Shown here: positions 29,781 through 35,738 of the stretch, one piece after another | Position numbering within the stretch: position 1 is the first letter of the stretch | Layout: each line of letters opens with the position of its first letter | Origin: Candidatus Erabacter solicola | GTDB lineage: Bacteria; Vulcanimicrobiota; Vulcanimicrobiia; Vulcanimicrobiales; Vulcanimicrobiaceae | Length of the DNA stretch: 35,738 bases | Direction of reading: 5' to 3' | Assembly: GCA_003136895.1 (NCBI GenBank) | Contig: PLDY01000068.1 | Span: 1 to 35,738, forward strand | Notes under the pieces: model-generated | The model's database searches: none | Told to the model about the DNA's origin: nothing | Seen by the model: the letters and a program-made list of their open reading frames with translations, nothing else | Translations under genes and position numbers: made by a program

Positions 29781-30130
29781 GCGGAGTATGCCGGGCAGTC
29801 GCGCGTCATACGGCGTGAGGAAAGTCCGGGCTTCACCGGGCAGCGTGCAGGATAACGTCCTGTCGGGGCGACTCGAAGGAGAGTGCCACAGAAACATACC
29901 GCCGGGCAACCGGTAAGGGTGAAATCGTGAGGTAAGAGCTCACGGAGCGTTGCGGTGACGTGCGCTCGGGTAAACCCCACGCGAAGCAAGATCGCTCGAT
30001 CGCTCCTGCGGGAGCTGGGCGGCCCGCCCAAACGAGCTACATCGCACCGAGGCGCCCGGTGACGGACGCCCCAGATAGATGGCTGCCGCCGCGCAAGCGG
30101 TACAGAATCCGGCTTACAGGCATGCTCCGC
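29781..30130 (+). ncRNA. rnpB: RNase P RNA, bacterial type A
   Basis: The catalytic RNA of RNase P, which matures tRNA 5' ends. Conserved blocks appear in order: GAGGAAAGTCCGGGCTTCAC, CAGGATAACGTCCTG, GAGTGCCACAGAAACATACC, GGTAAGGGTGAAA and GTGAGGTAAGAGCTCAC. These are followed by GTAAACCCCAC, GAAGCAAGAT, CCAGATAGATGGCTGCC and ACAGAATCCGGCTTACAGGC. The P1 helix is formed by GCGGAGTATGCC (29781-29792) and GGCATGCTCCGC (30119-30130). The length of about 350 nt is normal. Confidence 0.97.
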
Positions 30131-30169
30131 AACTCCGGCCGCAACCGTCAAGGCGGCGCCGGAGGTTGC
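30129..30169 (+). terminator. Hairpin after RNase P RNA
   Basis: GCAACTCCGGC pairs with GCCGGAGgTTGC, one bulged G, forming an 11-bp stem overlapping the last two bases of P1. There is no U-tract (ACCTAATATAG follows), so it may be a processing or factor-assisted terminator. Confidence 0.4.
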
Positions 30170-30226
30170 ACCTAATATAGAACCCGGCGCCCGCGGCGCC
30201 CGGGATGTTTCACGGAGAGGTTGCTC

Positions 30227-30631
30227 TTGAGCGCTCAATTCAACAAGGACATGACGGTCGAAAATGCGTTCAAAACGCACGCCGGCGCGCGACGCGTGTT
30301 CGCTAAATTCCACCTCGGCGGCTGCTCGAATTGCTCCATCAGCGAGACCGAAACGATCGAGCAGGTCAGCCAAAGCTATGGTATTCCCCTGCCGATGCTG
30401 ATGGAAGAACTCGATAAGCTCTTCTCACACGGCGGCCTCACCGTGGGCGACAAGGTGCGCCTGCCCGACGAGATTCGCAACAAGATTCCGCAACTCGCGA
30501 ACGTCCCTGACGTCGGCGAAGTCAAGAGCCACGACGCCGGCGCCTACACGGTCGAGTTCGGTGACGTTCGCCTGCAAGGCTTGGTCGAGGACTTCATCAA
30601 AGTCGAAACCGCTGCGGCCGCTTCCGCTTAG
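30227..30631 (+). CDS. DUF1858 domain protein (hybrid-cluster-associated redox disulfide type)
   Basis: The start is TTG 30227, six bases after GGAGAGG. TTG 30221 is in frame but too close to that site. The 134-aa product starts with a DUF1858-type domain: MTVENAFKTHAGARRVFAKF, HLGGCSNCSIS (a CxxC pair), then ETIEQVSQSYGIPLPMLMEE. The CxxC suggests thiol redox or Fe-S binding. The second half (DKVRLPDEIRNKIPQL, TVEFGDVRLQGLVEDF) is a separate small beta domain that I do not recognise. Members of this family often accompany Fe-S cluster or nitrite/hydroxylamine-related enzymes, but none is adjacent here. Confidence 0.8.
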   Translation: MSAQFNKDMTVENAFKTHAGARRVFAKFHLGGCSNCSISETETIEQVSQSYGIPLPMLMEELDKLFSHGGLTVGDKVRLPDEIRNKIPQLANVPDVGEVKSHDAGAYTVEFGDVRLQGLVEDFIKVETAAAASA

Positions 30632-30643
30632 CGCGCCCGCGCT

Positions 30644-31036
30644 TTAGAGGGCTTTGCGCTCGGAGAAGTTCTCGTCGGTGCCGTGCCAGTGAGCGATCGC
30701 GGGCTCGCCCGCTTTCCAACAGAGAAAGACGGGGCGGCCCTCACGCAAGGCTGGGAAATCCAAGAGGCCGAGGTCGGCATCTTTCACGACGCAACCGTAG
30801 GCTTCGATGCGATTGACGATGCGAACGATCTCCGCTTTCAACTCGGTGCACCGGCGGGCCTCACCGCGGCGCTCTACGTTGGTCGCGGACGTACCCATCG
30901 AGCGCCCCGCACGAAGCGCCGGATCGTTCTCCAAGAGCCGGATCGCCAGGTCGCGGCGCTTTTCCCACAGCTCCTCGATCAGCGGCGCGAGCTCCGGGAT
31001 AAGGGCAGTTGCCTTTTCGGGCGAAAACAATTTCAT
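30644..31036 (-). CDS. DUF2203 family protein
   Basis: The 130-aa protein starts at ATG 31036 with GGAGTGGG upstream. It matches the DUF2203 pattern: LFSPEKATALIPELAPLIEE at the N-terminus and a helical middle. A C-terminal block follows: GCVVKDADLGLLDFPALREG, VFLCWKAGEPAIAHWHG. The final CWK...HWH segment is the family hallmark. The function is unknown, and the conserved Cys and His residues could bind metal. It is convergent with the DUF1858 gene (12 bp gap) and divergent from the RapZ-C gene. Confidence 0.88.
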   Translation of the reverse strand: MKLFSPEKATALIPELAPLIEELWEKRRDLAIRLLENDPALRAGRSMGTSATNVERRGEARRCTELKAEIVRIVNRIEAYGCVVKDADLGLLDFPALREGRPVFLCWKAGEPAIAHWHGTDENFSERKAL

Positions 31037-31113
31037 GGGAACCCACTCCGCTTAATGACCTTCGTTCGCTTCGGTATCGGCGCGGTGCTTTCCGGTATGA
31101 GCAAAGGGGTCGT

Positions 31114-31506
31114 GTGAGCGCCGAGCACGCACTCGCGGTGCGCATCGTCGCGTTCGGTTTCAAGTACGGCCTGCCGCTCGATGCCGACCTGGTCTTCGAC
31201 GTGCGCTTCCTCTCGAATCCGTACTACGCCGAATCGCTGCGAGATCTGACCGGAGTCGATCCGCCGGTGGCCGCCTTCATGCGCGAGCTTCCAGAGACTG
31301 CTCCGTTCCTCGAGCGCCTCTTCGGATTGATCGACTACGTACTGCCTCAGTACGTCCGCGAGGGCAAGTTGCGCCTGACGATCGGCATCGGCTGCACCGG
31401 CGGCCGGCATCGCTCGGTCTACGTCGCCGAAGAGCTCGCCCAACACCTCCGCATGCGCCCGGAAGTAGCGGTTACGGTCGAGCACCGCGAAGGAGAGGCG
31501 GCATGA
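31114..31506 (+). CDS. Stand-alone RapZ C-terminal domain protein
   Basis: Start GTG 31114 follows AAAGGGG at good spacing, giving 130 aa. The protein matches only the C-terminal half of RapZ/YvcJ: VAFGFKYGLPLDADLVFDVR, LSNPYYAESLRDLTGVDPPV, VREGKLRLTIGIGCTGGRHR, SVYVAEELAQHL. Canonical RapZ (about 285 aa) has an N-terminal P-loop ATPase-like domain. That domain is absent here, and the upstream DNA carries a gene on the opposite strand. In enterobacteria the C-terminal domain is the part that binds RNA (GlmZ) and GlcN6P. It overlaps yvcK by ATGA, preserving the common rapZ-yvcK order. Confidence 0.9.
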   Translation: MSAEHALAVRIVAFGFKYGLPLDADLVFDVRFLSNPYYAESLRDLTGVDPPVAAFMRELPETAPFLERLFGLIDYVLPQYVREGKLRLTIGIGCTGGRHRSVYVAEELAQHLRMRPEVAVTVEHREGEAA

Positions 31507-32858
31507 CCAAAGGACCTCTGCGCGTTATCCGCTGGTTCTACCCGGGGCTCGGCATCAAGCGCTGGCTGCTGCTGGCGATCCTTGGCGTCGTCCTCTTGGT
31601 CAACGGAGCCTTCCGTTGGTTCACCGCCGAGGGCGCGCATTTCACGATCAATCAACTCGTCGACGACATCGTCGACGACTTCATGCCGCTCTCCGTGCTG
31701 CCGTACGTCTTCATGGGCCTCGGTCTCGTCTTCGTCTTCTTCGGGATTCGCCAGTGGATGCGCGCGATCGTGCATGCGGTGACGCCGGAGAACAAGGATC
31801 GCATCGTCGATGCGTTGCTCGATATGCGTTTGCGCCGCGGCTACAAAGTCGTTGCAATCGGCGGCGGAACGGGCCTCTCGACGCTCTTGCGCGGACTCAA
31901 ACGCTACACGAGCAATCTGACAGCGGTCGTAACCGTGACCGACGACGGCGGCAGTTCGGGCCGGCTGCAAAAGGAACTCGGCATTCTGCCGCCCGGCGAC
32001 ATTCGCAACTGTCTGGTCGCGCTCGCCGACGACGAAGCGATGGTGACCGATCTCTTTCGCTATCGCTTCAGCGAAGGCGAAGGGCTCTCAGGACACTCCT
32101 TCGGCAACCTTTTTCTGGCCGCGATGACCGGCATCACCGGCAACTTCGATCGCGCCATCAAAGAGTCGAGCCGCGTGTTGAATATCGAAGGTCGCGTGCT
32201 CCCATCGACGCTCGAGAGCGTGCGCTTGCGCGCGACGCTGGAAGACGGCAGCGAAGTGCGCGGCGAGACCAGCATTTCGACATCGACCGCGCCGATCTCG
32301 CAGCTGCTTCTCGACCCGCCGGGGGCCGAGCCGCTCGACGAGGTACTCGACGCCATCGCCGAAGCCGACGCGATCGTTCTCGGCCCCGGCAGTCTCTATA
32401 CTTCGATTCTTCCGAACCTGCTCGTTGGCCAGATCGCGACGGCGATTGCGAACGCCACATGTCCGAAGATTTACATCTGCAACGTGATGACCCAGCCGGG
32501 CGAGACGGACGGCTACACCGCGGCGAAACACGTCTCGGTCTTGTTCGCGCAAAGCGCCGCGCGCGTCTGCGATTACACGATCGTCAACCTCGAGCCGCCG
32601 CAACGGCTGCTCGAAACCTACGCAGTCGGCGGGCAGATCCCGGTCGAGCCGGATCGCGACGCGATCGAAGCGCTTGGCGTTCGCGTCGTGGGCGCGAAGG
32701 TGATGAGCGAAACCGATACGGTGCGACACGATCCGCAGAAGCTTGCCGAGGTCGTCCTCAAACTGATCGACGACTGCATTGCCGAACGCTCGTCTTTCGT
32801 TCGGCTCTCCGCTCCGGCCCCGGCGATCGCCCTCAAGGAGTCGCGGCCGGCCCCCTAG
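31503..32858 (+). CDS. yvcK: YvcK/CofD-family UDP-sugar-binding protein, membrane-anchored
   Basis: This 451-aa protein has two N-terminal membrane helices (RWLLLAILGVVLLVNGAF and LSVLPYVFMGLGLVFVFFG) before a YvcK/CofD-like domain. The domain has the signature VVAIGGGTGLSTLLRGLKRY, then TVTDDGGSSGRLQKELG, LPPGDIRNCLVALAD, GHSFGNLFLAAMTGI and AIVLGPGSLYTSILPNLLV. Family members bind UDP-GlcNAc and influence peptidoglycan precursor supply and growth on gluconeogenic carbon. The start ATG overlaps the RapZ-C stop. The membrane anchor is seen in a subset of the family. The last 4 bp overlap the convergent glycerate kinase gene. Confidence 0.93.
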   Translation: MTKGPLRVIRWFYPGLGIKRWLLLAILGVVLLVNGAFRWFTAEGAHFTINQLVDDIVDDFMPLSVLPYVFMGLGLVFVFFGIRQWMRAIVHAVTPENKDRIVDALLDMRLRRGYKVVAIGGGTGLSTLLRGLKRYTSNLTAVVTVTDDGGSSGRLQKELGILPPGDIRNCLVALADDEAMVTDLFRYRFSEGEGLSGHSFGNLFLAAMTGITGNFDRAIKESSRVLNIEGRVLPSTLESVRLRATLEDGSEVRGETSISTSTAPISQLLLDPPGAEPLDEVLDAIAEADAIVLGPGSLYTSILPNLLVGQIATAIANATCPKIYICNVMTQPGETDGYTAAKHVSVLFAQSAARVCDYTIVNLEPPQRLLETYAVGGQIPVEPDRDAIEALGVRVVGAKVMSETDTVRHDPQKLAEVVLKLIDDCIAERSSFVRLSAPAPAIALKESRPAP

Positions 32859-33991
32859 CCCGTCGACAAGAGCTGGGCGGAGCGCTCGGCCGCGGCGGCG
32901 AGCAGTCTGCCTGCATCGCGCATCGCTTCGTCGCGCGGCATGGCAGCATCGGCGATCGCTATAGCGGTCACACCTCGCGCCCGCAAGGCTTCTTTCACAC
33001 CCGGCTCGACGCGACCGCCGAAAGCGATGATCGTCACGGCACCGGCCGCATGAGCCAGACGTGCGACCCCGTCGACGGTCTTTCCGCGCAGCGTTTGCTC
33101 GTCGATACTTCCCTCGCCCGTGAAGACGGCTTCAGCGTTTTCGAGCGCGCGCGATAAGCCGCGCAACCCGGCGACGATCTCGACACCCGGCCGTAACGTT
33201 GCCGCCGTAAAGGCCAAGAGAGCGAACCCGAGTCCGCCCGCCGCGCCCGCGCCCGGATGATTGCGCCAATCGGCGCCAAGCGCGCCGGCGCCAATATCGG
33301 CAAAGTGCGCCAGTGCGGCATCCAGCTCGCGTACGTCGGCTTCGCTCGCCCCTTTCTGCGGACCGAAGACCGCGCTAGCTCCGCGCGGGCCGCAGAGTGG
33401 ATTGTCAACGTCGGCGGCGACTTCGATCGTGGCCCGCATCGCGCGCGCATCGAGACCCGAGAGATCGATCTTCGCAAGCCCCCGTAACGTTGCGCCGCCC
33501 GGCGGCAACTCGTTTCCCGCTCCATCGATCAAGCGGATGCCGAGCGCTTGCAGCATACCGGCGCCGCCATCGTTCGTGGCGCTGCCCCCGATGCCGATGA
33601 CGATGCGCGTGGCGCCAAGATCGAGCGCGGCACGGAAGAGTTCGCCCGTACCGTACGTCGTTGCTCGAAGAACGTCGCGGCGCGTTTCGGGCAACAGTTC
33701 GAGACCCGACGCGGCGGCCATCTCAACGATCGCCGTCGTGCCGTCGAGTGCGAACGCCGCTTCGACCGGCTCTCCGAGTGGCCCGCGCACCGTGCGCACG
33801 ACGCGTTCGGCTCCGCTTGCCAAGAACGCGTCGACGGTGCCTTCACCGCCGTCGGCCATCGGCACGCTCGCGAGTTCGACTTCATCCGGAAGGGCGCGGC
33901 GCAGCCCGCGTTCAATCGCGGCCGCCGCTTCGAGCGCGCTCAGACTCCCCTTGAACTTGTCGGGCGCGACGACGATGCGCCGCAGCGTCAC
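32855..33991 (-). CDS. glxK: Glycerate kinase (GlxK/GarK type)
   Basis: The 378-aa protein starts at GTG 33991. It shows the glycerate kinase type-1 motifs: IVVAPDKFKGSLSALEAAAA at the N-terminus, SVPMADGGEGTVDAFL, ATRIVIGIGGSATNDGGAGM and VDNPLCGPRGASAVFGPQKG. Further on are HPGAGAAGGLGFAL and ENAEAVFTGEGSIDEQTLRG. It phosphorylates D-glycerate to 2-phosphoglycerate, feeding glyoxylate or glycerate carbon into lower glycolysis. The length is normal. It lies 12 bp after a small lipoprotein gene on the same strand. Confidence 0.95.
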   Translation of the reverse strand: MTLRRIVVAPDKFKGSLSALEAAAAIERGLRRALPDEVELASVPMADGGEGTVDAFLASGAERVVRTVRGPLGEPVEAAFALDGTTAIVEMAAASGLELLPETRRDVLRATTYGTGELFRAALDLGATRIVIGIGGSATNDGGAGMLQALGIRLIDGAGNELPPGGATLRGLAKIDLSGLDARAMRATIEVAADVDNPLCGPRGASAVFGPQKGASEADVRELDAALAHFADIGAGALGADWRNHPGAGAAGGLGFALLAFTAATLRPGVEIVAGLRGLSRALENAEAVFTGEGSIDEQTLRGKTVDGVARLAHAAGAVTIIAFGGRVEPGVKEALRARGVTAIAIADAAMPRDEAMRDAGRLLAAAAERSAQLLSTG

Positions 33992-34003
33992 GTTACGCTC
34001 GCG

Positions 34004-34342
34004 CTAGATGTGCGTGAGCTGAATTGTGAAACTTCGCTGCTCGCCAGGCAGCAACGGCGGCGCGTTCGTATTTCCATTCGATTGATAGTTTGCCGCCGAT
34101 GCGCTCCACGACCACGGGCCGTTCGGCACGTTGGGGATCCGGTAATTCCCATTCTGGTCCGTCGTCGCGTTCAGGACGAAATTGACCGTGACGCTCGCGC
34201 CCGCAATCGGCGCATTGCCGGTTGCGTCGGTTACTTGACCAAACACGGTCGCATAATTCCCGACCGCCGGGGTTTGGGGTCCGCAGCCCGCGAGGATCGT
34301 TCCCGCGAGCGCAAGGCTAAAAACAAAACACGCGACCTTCAT
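34004..34342 (-). CDS. Small lipoprotein with carboxypeptidase-regulatory-like domain
   Basis: The 112-aa protein has a lipoprotein signal (VFSLALAGTILAGCGPQ; lipobox LAGC at C20). It is followed by one beta-sandwich domain of the CarboxypepD_reg type: TVFGQVTDATGNAPIAGASV, TTDQNGNYRIPNVPNG and a final strand SFTIQLTHI. These domains are usually adhesion or structural modules, and no catalytic residues are evident. The start codon lies in the loop of a 12-bp hairpin (34326-34356). Confidence 0.85.
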   Translation of the reverse strand: MKVACFVFSLALAGTILAGCGPQTPAVGNYATVFGQVTDATGNAPIAGASVTVNFVLNATTDQNGNYRIPNVPNGPWSWSASAANYQSNGNTNAPPLLPGEQRSFTIQLTHI

Positions 34343-34356
34343 AGTCGCGCGTTTTC
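34326..34356 (-). terminator. Hairpin enclosing the lipoprotein start codon
   Basis: On the minus strand AAAACGCGCGAC pairs with GTCGCGTGTTTT (one G-T wobble) around TATGAAG, followed by GTTTTTAG. It starts 2 bp after the DUF5069 stop codon and looks like an intrinsic terminator for that gene. Its loop contains the ATG (34342-34340) of the next gene, so it could also gate lipoprotein translation. Confidence 0.6.
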
Positions 34357-34358
34357 AT

Positions 34359-34712
34359 TCATGCGGGCACGCCGCCCTCTTCGGCGTCTTGCCGGTCCAG
34401 ATTTTCCGCCTTCTCCACCTCGACCCAGCGGTTGGCAGCTTCGCGCGCTCCGTCGCCGGCGCGCTCTTTCAGCCATCCTAAAATCGCATCGTCGCTGCGG
34501 CGGGTCGCGATGGCCGCATCGAAATCCTCGGATGTGACCCCCCAGCGCTCGAAGACGCCTTTGTCCATTGGGCAGGGATAGATGTAATCGTGAATCGTCC
34601 CATCCGACGCCGCGCGAGCCTTGTCGAAGACGCGCAGCAGCCACAGGTAGCCGCCGCACTCATCCCGGCCGCGCCGCGGGAACGTCTTGCCGTCGCGAAA
34701 ATCAGTCGCCAT
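34359..34712 (-). CDS. DUF5069 domain protein
   Basis: The 117-aa protein starts at ATG 34712 with GGAGGAGC upstream. It has the DUF5069 pattern: FPRRGRDECGGYLWLLRVFD, KARAASDGTIHDYIYPCPMD, FERWGVTSEDFDAAIATR and SDDAILGWLKERAGD. The function is unknown. It is a soluble, acidic protein with no signal peptide, divergent from the PLP enzyme gene at 34792 with a 79-bp gap. Confidence 0.87.
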   Translation of the reverse strand: MATDFRDGKTFPRRGRDECGGYLWLLRVFDKARAASDGTIHDYIYPCPMDKGVFERWGVTSEDFDAAIATRRSDDAILGWLKERAGDGAREAANRWVEVEKAENLDRQDAEEGGVPA

Positions 34713-34791
34713 CGTTGGTAGCTCCTCCGCTCCGTGGGACCCGTCGCGCGGGCGATGAGATTCACCTCGCCGAGCCGAACCTCGCAGCGTT

Positions 34792-35738
34792 ATGTTGCTT
34801 CACGAGCCGCGTCAGCGGCAGTATTTCGAAAGTGCCCTCGAGGCCGTCGGCCGCACGCCGCTGATCCGGCTGCGCCGCATCATCGATGGAGCTCCGTGTC
34901 TCGTGCTGGCCAAAGTCGAGTACGTCAATCCGGGCGGCAGCGTCAAGGACCGGCCCGCCGTCCGCATGATCGTCGAGGCCGAGAAAGCCGGCCTGCTGGC
35001 GCCCGGCGCGACGATCATCGAGGCGACCAGCGGTAATACCGGCACGGGCCTCGCCATGGCGGCGGCGATTCGCGGCTATCGCTGCATCCTCGTGATGCCC
35101 GACAAGATGTCGAAGGAAAAGATCGATCTGTTGCGCGCGTACGGTGCCGAGGTCGTCATCACGCCGACCAATGTCCCGCCGGATTCGCCCGAATCGTATT
35201 ACGGCGTCGCATCGCGGCTGGTCGCCGAGATTCCCGGCGCATTTATGCCCAATCAGTGGCACAACCACGCGAACCCCGACGCGCACTATTACACGACCGG
35301 CCCGGAGATCTGGGAAGCGACCGGCGGAACGATCACGCACTTCGTCTCCGGCGTCGGCACGGGCGGAACGATCTCCGGAACGGCCCGCTATCTGAAAGAA
35401 ATGAATCCAAACATTCACGTCGTCGGCGCGGATCCCGAAGGTTCGATCTATTCGGGCGACACGCCGAAATCGTACGCGGTTGAAGGCATCGGCATGTCCT
35501 ATCTGCCGGAGACGGTCGACCTCAAAGTGATCGACGAGATGGTGCGCGTCTCCGATCGTGAGTCGTTCGTCATGGCACGTCGCATAACGCGCGAAGAGGG
35601 ACTGCTGGTCGGCGGCTCGTCCGGTACCGCGGCCGTCGCGGCCGTACGGCTCGCCCAGACCCTCCCGCCCGAAGCGGTGCTGGTCGTGGTCTTCCCTGAT
35701 TCCGGTCGCGGCTACATGTCGAAGATCTTCAACGACGA
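34792..35738 (+). CDS. Cystathionine beta-synthase / cysteine synthase, partial (3' end missing)
   Basis: The frame starts at ATG 34792 (MLLHEPRQRQYFESALEAVG) and is open to the window end (315 codons). It is a fold type II PLP enzyme: VGRTPLIRLRR, NPGGSVKDRPAVRMI with the Schiff-base Lys, EATSGNTGTGLAMAAAIRGY, VSGVGTGGTISGTARYLKEM, GGSSGTAAVAAVRLA and FPDSGRGYMSK. The GYMSKIFND ending resembles the linker of cystathionine beta-synthases, which continue into two CBS domains, but the downstream part is missing. It makes cystathionine from serine and homocysteine, or cysteine from O-acetylserine. The start lacks a strong Shine-Dalgarno. Confidence 0.93.
   Translation, partial: MLLHEPRQRQYFESALEAVGRTPLIRLRRIIDGAPCLVLAKVEYVNPGGSVKDRPAVRMIVEAEKAGLLAPGATIIEATSGNTGTGLAMAAAIRGYRCILVMPDKMSKEKIDLLRAYGAEVVITPTNVPPDSPESYYGVASRLVAEIPGAFMPNQWHNHANPDAHYYTTGPEIWEATGGTITHFVSGVGTGGTISGTARYLKEMNPNIHVVGADPEGSIYSGDTPKSYAVEGIGMSYLPETVDLKVIDEMVRVSDRESFVMARRITREEGLLVGGSSGTAAVAAVRLAQTLPPEAVLVVVFPDSGRGYMSKIFND

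Noticed and set aside
34755-34785. T-box-like motif before the PLP enzyme (GTGGGACCCGTCGCG)
   Set aside because: It superficially resembles the T-box sequence, but there is only 79 bp to the divergent gene, so no room for a specifier domain, and there is no terminator/antiterminator pair.
1-35738. CRISPR array or restriction-modification genes
   Set aside because: No regularly spaced direct repeats and no Cas, methylase or nuclease motifs were seen on either strand.

Overview
This is a GC-rich bacterial window with densely packed genes, many ATGA or GTGTCTGA stop/start overlaps, and frequent GTG/TTG starts. Its content fits a diderm environmental bacterium. It carries a Wza-like export protein with SLBB domains, a Wzc-like chain-length/kinase protein, a bacterial type A RNase P RNA, and a RapZ-C/YvcK pair. 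My best guess at phylum level is an uncultured lineage such as Candidatus Eremiobacterota (WPS-2) or a neighbour. That guess rests on overall character only, since no marker gene here settles it.

Layout. Positions 1-2302 are a complete IS1595-family insertion sequence whose left inverted repeat starts at base 1, so the window probably begins at an assembly break in a repeat. It carries a transposase, an unknown passenger gene, a 50-aa ORF and tRNA-like fragments. Positions 2343-3833 hold a lytic transglycosylase without a signal peptide and two small helical proteins that share a C-terminal motif. They are followed by a structured intergenic segment and tRNA-Ile(GAU). Positions 4076-7290 hold a bacterial relative of the central region of the eukaryotic stress kinase ASK1 (a deoxyribosyltransferase-like domain plus a TRAFs-binding/DUF4071 region), a TonB-C-like secreted protein, a c-type cytochrome lipoprotein and tRNA-Ala(UGC).

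Positions 7356-27235 are an exopolysaccharide (EPS) locus. It encodes an initiating polyprenyl-phosphate sugar transferase, a Wzx-like flippase, an O-antigen ligase/polymerase-like protein, Wzc- and Wza-like proteins, three GT2 and three GT4 glycosyltransferases, a GT-C membrane glycosyltransferase, a secreted protein of unknown but possibly glycoside-hydrolase function and a proline-rich protein. Two pairs of regulators, each a single receiver-like domain plus a NarL/LuxR-type response regulator, flank the wzc-wza-GT4 block in mirror orientation. All four have lost the normal Asp-Asp acidic pair. Four copies of a 14-bp near-palindrome of the form GGGACT-NN-(T/A/C/G)GGYCY lie upstream of key EPS transcription units or of the right-hand regulator. 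They closely resemble the DosR/DevR box of mycobacteria, and both regulators carry EKTVKN in the recognition helix, as DosR does. The locus therefore looks like an EPS regulon run by DosR-like but phosphorylation-atypical regulators.

Positions 27259-35738 are mostly housekeeping: tRNA-Ala(GGC), an FAD oxidoreductase overlapping a polysaccharide deacetylase, rnpB, a DUF1858 protein, a DUF2203 protein, a stand-alone RapZ C-terminal domain overlapping a membrane-anchored YvcK, glycerate kinase, a small lipoprotein whose start codon sits in a hairpin loop, a DUF5069 protein, and a cystathionine beta-synthase/cysteine synthase cut off by the window end. No intergenic stretch exceeds about 300 bases outside the IS, and I saw no CRISPR array or replication origin.
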